Assembly (NCBI GenBank): GCA_030615365.1
Contig: JAUWZM010000080.1
Coordinates: 1-11,024, forward strand
Length of the DNA stretch: 11,024 bases
Direction of reading: 5' to 3'
Source: Candidatus Aerophobota bacterium
GTDB taxonomy: Bacteria; Aerophobota; Aerophobia; Aerophobales; B3-G15
This document shows, piece by piece, positions 6,101 to 11,024 of this stretch. Both the position numbers and the translations under genes were made by a program. The notes under the pieces were generated by a model. The model saw only the letters and a program-made list of their open reading frames with translations, ran no database searches and was not told the origin of the DNA. Every line of letters starts with the position of its first letter. Positions within the stretch are counted from its first letter, which is position 1.

Positions 6101-6115
6101 TTTTAAAGTTTAAAA
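6101..6115. promoter_or_regulatory. Perfect AT palindrome abutting a start codon
   Basis: TTTTAAA-G-TTTAAAA directly precedes the ATG of the 109-aa gene, where a ribosome site would normally be. It could be an operator or simply AT-rich sequence. Confidence 0.25.
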
Positions 6116-6161
6116 TTTGCTTGCCTGTTTAAGAGAGCCTCGATAATTTTCTAAATCAGGT

Positions 6162-8570
6162 TTACTTTCTCACCGAAGCCTTAATCTGTTCTCTCATCTT
6201 TTCTGCTTCTACAAGAAGATATCTGAGCTTATCCTCCACTCTTCGGTTGATAGTCCCTTCAGAAAAACTACCATCTTCCTGTCTTTTCCCGGCTGGTAAA
6301 CCAGTGAGAGTCTCCATGCCTTCATCTATAGTAGAAATAGCCCAGATATGAAATTTTCCGTTTTTCACTGCCTCAATTACCTCATTCTTTAACATAAGAT
6401 TCTTAATGTTGCTTTTGGGAATAATTACTCCCTGCTCCCCGGTAAGATCCTTAGCCTTGCATACCTCAAAGAATCCCTCTATTTTTTTATTCACTCCTCC
6501 AATGGGTTGTATTTCTCCTTTTTGATTGACTGAACCAGTAACAGCAATTCCTTGCCTTATCGGAACATCAGCTAAGCTGGAAAGAATAGCAAACAGTTCT
6601 GTAGAGGAGGCGCTGTCTCCCTCTATGTACGAGTAGCTTTGTTCAAAGGTCAAGCTGGTTGAAAGAGCCAAAGGCACATGTGTACCAAATTTTCCTCCCA
6701 GATAACCAGAGAGAATCATGACTCCTTTATTATGAGTCTTCCCACTAAGTTTAACATCTCGGTCAATATGCACCACTCCCTTGTCTCCCATAAAAGTTTG
6801 AGCAGTCACTCGGGTGGGCTTACCAAATAGAAAATTTCCATAATTGTAGATTGACAGTCCGTTGATCTGACCAACCTTTTCTCCTTTTACATCGATGTAG
6901 ATGAAATTTCGCTCAATCATTTCCTGAATTTTATCTTTGAGAAAGCTGCTACGATATTCTTGTTCTTGTATGGCTTTTTCTATGTGTTGGGCAGTAATGT
7001 AAAAATTGTTGTCTTTTTTAGCAAAGAAGTTAGCTTCTCTTAATAGGTCAGCAATCTTACCAAACTGTAGAGAAAACTTTTCCTGATCTTCAGCTAAGCG
7101 AGAGGAATAACCCATTACAGTTGCTACAGCTGATTTATCACAGTGAAGCAATGTTTCTTCGCTGCATATTTTACAGATAAATTCAGCACATTGCCTTACG
7201 CTGTCTTCATTGACACCAGATTCATAATCAAAATCAGCTCTTACCTTGAATATTTTTTGAAAGTCCTCATCGTAAATATGCAGCAACTCAAAAATATTTG
7301 CGCTTCCCACCATAACAATCTTAATATCCAGAGGAATAGGACTTGGCCTCAAGCCAGTACTACTAATAAATCCATACTGTTCGGTAATATCCTCCATTTT
7401 CAACTGTTTTCCCCTGAGAGTTCTTTTCAGGGCATCCCAGACGAAGGGACCGGTCAGGACTTTCGAAACATCAACTATTAAATAACCCCCGTTAGCCCTT
7501 GCAATTGAGCCAGTCTTTATACGGGTGAAGTCAGTAATATATCCTCCTGAATAAGCGACACGTTCGATTCTTCCAAATATATTATTGTATGTTGGATTGG
7601 TTTCCTCAATTACTGGAGCATGTTTTAGTTGAGAATTATCTACTACTACATTGACCTGATACTTGGTGAAGGATGATAAAACAGACCTTGTTTCCGGATG
7701 ACGAGTCTTTTTCTCCTCTCTATCAAGAAAGATATTAAAATATTGAATAATATCTTCCTTGGCTTGATCGAAATATGCCAATAAATCCGGATGCTTTCCA
7801 TATTTTTCCCTTAATATTTTTATTCGAGCTTCTGCTATCGAAGAAGTCATTTTTTTGTTAAACTCATCCAGTTTTTCTTGAGATTCTCTATCCAAAGACT
7901 CTATTTGTTGAAAGACCTTTTGGATTTCTTCCTGGAGTATACTTATGCGGCTTTGTATTTCTTTCTTCTTCTCCTCGGGAATGCTTTGGTATTCTTCTTT
8001 CGTTAAAAGGTTGCCATCGTCTTTGAGTGGAATCGTAGAAAATCCCAGCATGGTTCTGGTAATACCAAGTCGCTTTTTTCGAGCTTTTTCTTCCAATTGG
8101 GAAAAAAGCTTTTTTTTCTTGTCAGTGTATCTCTCCGTGACATCCTTCTTCTGCTTATCATAATCCTCACTTTGGAATCTTTTGGGAAAATCGATTCTCA
8201 GATTATAAATGAGGCGTCTCATATCCTCTCTAAAGACTTTACCCCAACCTGAAGGAAGGCTAATAGCCTGAGGTTGGTCCGAATCCTGAAAATTGTAGAC
8301 ATAGCACCAATCATTTGGCACTACTCGCTTGGAAGCTACCCCCTGAAGGACTTTCTTTATCGAAGTTCTCCTCCCGGTATTTCTCATTCCAGTTACATAG
8401 ATATTATAACCATCACTGTTCATATTGAGTCCAAAGAGTATTGAGTTGATTCCTCTTTTCTGACTTATAATTTCTCCTGTCTGAGAAACCTCTTTAGTAG
8501 TTGTCCATTGAACATCATCCAGGGAATAAAACTTTCTCAAACGTTCGGGGGTAATCTCATATTTATTCAC
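6162..8570 (-). CDS. Lon-related ATP-dependent protease (COG1067 / AAA_32 type)
   Basis: The protein has 802 residues and a GTG start five bases after AAGGAGGG. An N-terminal domain leads to a P-loop-like GMRNTGRRTS (61-70), in which the Walker A Lys is replaced by Arg. A charged, probably coiled-coil stretch spans about 136-260. Walker B-like GGYLIVDV is at 361-368 and sensor-1-like VGSAN at 421-425. The C-terminal third is a Lon protease domain. The Ser-Lys dyad is S653 in EGDSASS and K696 in GGVNKKIEGF, 43 residues apart as in E. coli Lon (S679/K722). No membrane segment is seen, so it is probably cytoplasmic. Relatives degrade damaged or regulatory proteins; substrates are unknown. Peptidase residues look intact, but ATP hydrolysis is uncertain given the Walker A changes. 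Confidence 0.88.
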   Translation of the reverse strand: MNKYEITPERLRKFYSLDDVQWTTTKEVSQTGEIISQKRGINSILFGLNMNSDGYNIYVTGMRNTGRRTSIKKVLQGVASKRVVPNDWCYVYNFQDSDQPQAISLPSGWGKVFREDMRRLIYNLRIDFPKRFQSEDYDKQKKDVTERYTDKKKKLFSQLEEKARKKRLGITRTMLGFSTIPLKDDGNLLTKEEYQSIPEEKKKEIQSRISILQEEIQKVFQQIESLDRESQEKLDEFNKKMTSSIAEARIKILREKYGKHPDLLAYFDQAKEDIIQYFNIFLDREEKKTRHPETRSVLSSFTKYQVNVVVDNSQLKHAPVIEETNPTYNNIFGRIERVAYSGGYITDFTRIKTGSIARANGGYLIVDVSKVLTGPFVWDALKRTLRGKQLKMEDITEQYGFISSTGLRPSPIPLDIKIVMVGSANIFELLHIYDEDFQKIFKVRADFDYESGVNEDSVRQCAEFICKICSEETLLHCDKSAVATVMGYSSRLAEDQEKFSLQFGKIADLLREANFFAKKDNNFYITAQHIEKAIQEQEYRSSFLKDKIQEMIERNFIYIDVKGEKVGQINGLSIYNYGNFLFGKPTRVTAQTFMGDKGVVHIDRDVKLSGKTHNKGVMILSGYLGGKFGTHVPLALSTSLTFEQSYSYIEGDSASSTELFAILSSLADVPIRQGIAVTGSVNQKGEIQPIGGVNKKIEGFFEVCKAKDLTGEQGVIIPKSNIKNLMLKNEVIEAVKNGKFHIWAISTIDEGMETLTGLPAGKRQEDGSFSEGTINRRVEDKLRYLLVEAEKMREQIKASVRK

Positions 8571-8630
8571 GTTAACCCTCCTTGCTTTTTTATAATTCCA
8601 GGGGTTTTGACGAGTGAAGACTTCGCTTAT

Positions 8631-8670
8631 CTTTTGAACCCAGAGCGTCTACTAATTCCACCACTCCGTC
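8631..8670 (-). pseudogene. 5' half of a tRNA-Leu(CAA)-like gene
   Basis: The minus strand from 8670 reads GACGGAG (acceptor 5' strand), then TGGTGGAATTAGTAGACGC, which closely matches the D-arm of bacterial tRNA-Leu. CTGG-GTTCAAAAG follows, like an anticodon arm with CAA. The 3' side of the anticodon stem does not pair, no T-arm with GTTC-A is found at the right distance, and no CTCCGTC acceptor partner is present. A promoter lies at the normal tRNA distance upstream. I read it as a truncated tRNA gene now in the 5' leader of the protease gene; a tRNA-like regulatory leader is an alternative. Confidence 0.5.
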
Positions 8671-8689
8671 ATATCCTTATCTTTACCTC

Positions 8690-8718
8690 ATTATAGTTAA
8701 ATTTTGGTGAATATGCAA
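8690..8718 (-). promoter_or_regulatory. Sigma70-type promoter for the tRNA-like leader and Lon-like protease
   Basis: On the minus strand TTGCAT (8713-8718) and a perfect TATAAT (8690-8695) are 17 bp apart. The expected start near 8683 is about 12 bases before the tRNA-like sequence and about 115 bases before the protease start codon. Confidence 0.65.
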
Positions 8719-8736
8719 GTTTTCGCGGTTAAGTCA

Positions 8737-8792
8737 TGTTGATCACCACTCAAAACTGACCCGCCTTCACCATTGAATTTTGACCCACTTCC
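8737..8792. mobile_element. Possible IS21-type terminus remnant
   Basis: A stretch starting TGTTGATCACCACTC is followed by two direct imperfect repeats, AAAACTGACCCGCCTTC (8752-8768) and AATTTTGACCCACTTCC (8776-8792), 24 bp apart. The TG start and the repeated TGACCC motifs resemble the multiple terminal repeats of IS21-family elements. No istA or istB sequence is in the window, so it is at most an orphan end. Confidence 0.35.
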
Positions 8793-8870
8793 ATTTTTCA
8801 GATAACGCTGCGTTGTCAAATGCCTGATAGATTGTTCAACAGAAAATATCTATACCAGAGCCTTGCAAAC

Positions 8871-8898
8871 TTAACAAAAAACGAATTTTGTGTATGAT
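8871..8898 (+). promoter_or_regulatory. Candidate promoter of the cupin gene
   Basis: TTAACA (8871-8876) and TATGAT (8893-8898) are 16 bp apart, about 46 bases upstream of the cupin ATG. Confidence 0.45.
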
Positions 8899-8944
8899 TT
8901 CAGTGAGATAAACTTTATTGAAAGAATAATGAAGGCGAAAAAAA

Positions 8945-9292
8945 ATGGAACGTAATAAGGAACAAGGTGGCATGGAAAAGCTTGTAGGACACGCGGTAAA
9001 GTTAATTGATCTGGTGGATTACCAAGAGGGTTCCGTGGTGAGTCGAACGATAATTGACAAAAAGAGGGGGACAGTAACCTTTTTCGCTTTCGATAAGGGG
9101 CAAGGATTGAGTGAACATACAGCCCCATTTGATGCCCTGGTGTACCTTATTGATGGCGAAGCTGAAATTGTTATCTCCCACAAACCTCTTCACCTAAAGG
9201 AAGGTGAAATGGTTATCCTACCAGCCAACGAACCACATGCTCTGAAAGCAGTAAATAAATTCAAAATGATTTTAACAATGATACGATCTTGA
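8945..9292 (+). CDS. Small single-domain cupin protein
   Basis: This 115-residue protein is one beta-barrel cupin domain. Motif 1 is GQGLSEHTAPFDALVYLIDGE (residues 52-72) and motif 2 is GEMVILPANEPHALKA (87-102). Of the usual metal ligands only H58 and H98 are evident; the second His and the Glu of motif 1 are replaced by Ala and other residues. I recall the HTAPFDAL version as a common cupin subfamily without an assigned reaction. It may bind a sugar or metal rather than catalyse. GAAGG nine bases upstream supports the start at 8945; an internal ATG at codon 10 is possible. It is the only long plus-strand gene that appears intact and converges on the TolB-like gene. Confidence 0.85.
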   Translation: MERNKEQGGMEKLVGHAVKLIDLVDYQEGSVVSRTIIDKKRGTVTFFAFDKGQGLSEHTAPFDALVYLIDGEAEIVISHKPLHLKEGEMVILPANEPHALKAVNKFKMILTMIRS

Positions 9293-9507
9293 CGGAAGCT
9301 TAATGAGTTTTGAAACATTTCATGATATGATTCATTTTTCTTGAAAGCTTCCAAAAGTAGGTATTGATTTTTAACATTTTCTCTTTTGGGAAACTTCTTC
9401 TCCCGAACTATTTGGCCCGTCTACCTCCATCACCTCCTTTTTTTCACCTTTTACTATTGGTTCTTGTGGGAATTCTTCCATTATCCCTTGTAGATTAAAA
9501 GGAAAGA
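9293..9507. other. Intergenic region between convergent genes, with one tiny reading frame
   Basis: GGAAGCTT (9294-9301) and AAGCTTCC (9345-9352) form an inverted repeat with a 43-base loop just after the cupin stop. It has no T-tract and is a weak terminator candidate. On the minus strand a 36-codon frame (9371-9481) starts at an ATG four bases after AAGGGA, 26 bp downstream of the TolB-like gene. It encodes a Glu/Lys-rich peptide (starts MEEFPQEPIVKG, ends SQKRKC) with no recognisable family. Whether it is translated is unknown. Confidence 0.3.
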
Positions 9508-10524
9508 TCATTTCTCAACAGAAAGGATAACCCTTGCTTTCCTTCCTGAACCCTCTCCTGGGAAGAAGGATACATCCGTATAAAAGTGTCTCCGAGGTAG
9601 AGGAATCCTCTTTCGTTCGCTGCCATCAGGTTTCATAGTGTATAAATCTCTTTGGTTAATCTTCAGATCTACATACCAATAGATCAGAAGTTTTCCATCG
9701 CTGGACCATTCAGGCATGGCATCCACTGCAGGATAACCCAGTGGAATATACGCAGCAGAGAGATCTTTTTCCTCGCCAGTTTCAACATCTACAACGTAGA
9801 TATGCCAGTGATATCTACCTTTTATATGACGCATAAAGGCTATCTTGGAACCATCAGGAGAAAGTTTTGGATCATTATCTCCAGTTCCAGCTTTGTGTCC
9901 GGCGATTGGATCTTTACCTTCTGGATCTTCTTTGGGGTAGGTGAGTTGTCTAAGATTAGTGCCATCAGCGTTCATAATCCATATTCCTCTATCTTTTCTT
10001 GTAATATTAATAGCAGGGAAAACAATTAAATTATCCACCTGATGAGGATCTACCGGCAAAAGATATTCAGGCACGGGAAGTTCAGTAATATTTTGAATTT
10101 CCATGTTATCATTTAAATCTATACGATTGATCTGTGGCCTTCTTCCTGGATTGTTAGTAGAAACATATAAAAGAGCTTTGCCATCAGGTGTCCAATAACT
10201 GTTGCATGCAAGTATCCCTTTACGAGGTGGAACAAGACTTTTCAATCCAGTGCCATCCAGGCCAATGAGCATAATTTCTGTTTCATCATATGAACCGCTC
10301 CTTCCTGTTGCAACGTCCGGTGCTCTTTCCTTGTTGTAACGGGTAAAGGTAATCCATTCCTTATCTGGTGAGACTCGTGTATGGGTCATCTGCCTATAGG
10401 GATCTGAAATAATCTTGGCCATATTTTTCCCATCCAAATTAGCAGTGTATATAGCAAATCTAGCGGAACTGGGATTATCTTCAGCAATTCCTTTTTCTAA
10501 ATGTCCGTTAGTTAAAGTTTTCAT
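9508..10524 (-). CDS. TolB-like (PD40) beta-propeller protein
   Basis: The 338-residue protein contains regularly spaced PD40/WD40-like blades. The clearest motifs are SPDKEWITF (52-60), TPDGKALLY (112-120), SPDGSKIAF (222-230) and SSDGKLLIY (274-282). They are separated by strands ending in D-G-x-x (NLDGKN, GLDGTG, NADGTN, KPDGSE). This is the TolB C-terminal propeller layout, also seen in oligogalacturonate lyase-like enzymes. No signal peptide is visible, so it is probably cytoplasmic and not a true TolB. The ATG has AGGGGA about five bases upstream. It lies 179 bp downstream of a GH127-like gene on the same strand, which suggests a role in sugar or glycan metabolism, but no activity can be assigned. 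Confidence 0.8.
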   Translation of the reverse strand: MKTLTNGHLEKGIAEDNPSSARFAIYTANLDGKNMAKIISDPYRQMTHTRVSPDKEWITFTRYNKERAPDVATGRSGSYDETEIMLIGLDGTGLKSLVPPRKGILACNSYWTPDGKALLYVSTNNPGRRPQINRIDLNDNMEIQNITELPVPEYLLPVDPHQVDNLIVFPAINITRKDRGIWIMNADGTNLRQLTYPKEDPEGKDPIAGHKAGTGDNDPKLSPDGSKIAFMRHIKGRYHWHIYVVDVETGEEKDLSAAYIPLGYPAVDAMPEWSSDGKLLIYWYVDLKINQRDLYTMKPDGSERKRIPLPRRHFYTDVSFFPGEGSGRKARVILSVEK

Positions 10525-10648
10525 GGTTATCCCCTAATCTTAGATATTAAAATCTTGTATAATTTTCCGTATTCTTTGATACTATAATCTACCAACCTGC
10601 CTATTTCTCACCCCATTTCTGCCTTATTTTAGCTCTTTTTTTGCCAGA

Positions 10649-10677
10649 AATATATTTTACTACTAAATTATTAGCAA
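10649..10677 (-). promoter_or_regulatory. Candidate promoter of the TolB-like gene
   Basis: On the minus strand TTGCTA (10672-10677) and TATATT (10649-10654) are 17 bp apart in the 179-bp gap between the GH127-like and TolB-like genes. The gap is otherwise AT-rich with no gene. Confidence 0.3.
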
Positions 10678-10703
10678 ATTCTTCTTTGTAGCTGATTCTC
10701 TAC

Positions 10704-11024
10704 TTATTTTTCTATCTCCTGATACATATAGTATCGCTCTTTCTTTTCATATGCAAAGTAGGGCTTAAATGTTTTGCTCTTCATCGGTCCCTTTGTTTGA
10801 AAAACAAGGTCCTTATCAGATACAGGCAGGATCCATGATGAAGGATCCTTTATATTCCCTTTTAAAACTCCAGGTTTAGCTGTAGCTAACACTACCGGCC
10901 CATACATAAGTGCGGCAAGATTGGGATGATACTTATCTACGGGAATAAAATAAAGATCCAGAGGAAATTTTAGATCAACGATATCCCCGTTATTCCATAC
11001 TCTATTAATCTTGCCCCAGTCACC
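10704..11024 (-). CDS. C-terminus of a GH127 (DUF1680) beta-L-arabinofuranosidase-like protein, partial
   Basis: The frame is open from the right edge to a stop at 10704, giving the last 106 residues. It begins GDWGKINRVWNNGDIVDLKF and continues PLDLYFIP ... NLAALMYGPVVLATA, ending FKPYFAYEKKERYYMYQEI. The R-x-W-x-x-G-D-x-V-x-L pattern, the following AALMYGPVVLA and the terminal F-K-P-Y ... R-Y-x-x-Y are typical of the C-terminal beta-sandwich of DUF1680/GH127 proteins. The catalytic barrel would lie outside the window. Family members cleave beta-L-arabinofuranosides or act on related plant glycans. It is probably the upstream neighbour of the TolB-like gene in a glycan-use cluster. Confidence 0.75.
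   Translation of the reverse strand, partial: GDWGKINRVWNNGDIVDLKFPLDLYFIPVDKYHPNLAALMYGPVVLATAKPGVLKGNIKDPSSWILPVSDKDLVFQTKGPMKSKTFKPYFAYEKKERYYMYQEIEK

Noticed and set aside
8508..8696. 62-codon plus-strand frame over the start of the protease gene
   Set aside because: It is antisense to the protease start, its promoter and the tRNA-like leader, with no ribosome site.
9294..9352. GGAAGCTT / AAGCTTCC inverted repeat as cupin terminator
   Set aside because: The loop is 43 bases and there is no T-run; the AAGCTT core is self-palindromic, so pairing is easily fortuitous.

Overview
The window is AT-rich bacterial DNA with strong Shine-Dalgarno sequences, several GTG/TTG starts and sigma70-like promoters. 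The content is carbohydrate-use genes, a Lon-family protease of the COG1067 type, a toxin-antitoxin pair and many decayed insertions. This fits an uncultivated, probably anaerobic, polysaccharide-degrading bacterium. I cannot name a phylum from the sequence alone. No rRNA, complete tRNA or CRISPR array was seen.

Left part (1-2325). The 3' end of a truncated copy of a small gene lies at the left edge. Its better-preserved copy is at 5771-6100. Next comes a minus-strand type IV-like toxin-antitoxin operon: an AbiEi-like winged-helix antitoxin (1138-1824) followed by an AbiEii-like nucleotidyltransferase (344-1141). Its promoter is embedded in four symmetric TGTTCAAT half-sites, as expected for autorepression. 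A 170-bp repeat (copy 1, 2000-2169) follows.

Centre (2326-5760). A two-gene minus-strand operon encodes an IolE-like sugar isomerase/epimerase and a Gfo/Idh/MocA oxidoreductase. It abuts the end of a dead insertion sequence (about 4325-5066). That element still has a hairpin over its transposase ribosome site, and it is interrupted by a perfect 12-bp-arm palindrome. The second copy of the 170-bp repeat (5432-5601) runs into the C-terminal remnant of a SpoIIE/RsbU-type PP2C phosphatase gene.

Right part (5771-11024). On the minus strand lie a small gene of unknown function (109 aa) and a large Lon-like protease (802 aa). The protease is read from a good promoter that sits in front of what looks like the 5' half of a tRNA-Leu gene. 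A possible IS21-type end, a plus-strand cupin gene, a minus-strand TolB-like beta-propeller gene and the C-terminus of a GH127 (DUF1680) beta-L-arabinofuranosidase-like protein complete the window.

Two sets of direct repeats (1-166 / 5876-6041 and 2000-2169 / 5432-5601) flank the toxin-antitoxin and sugar genes. The 0-6 kb part therefore looks like a patched, recombinogenic accessory block beside a carbohydrate-utilisation region.
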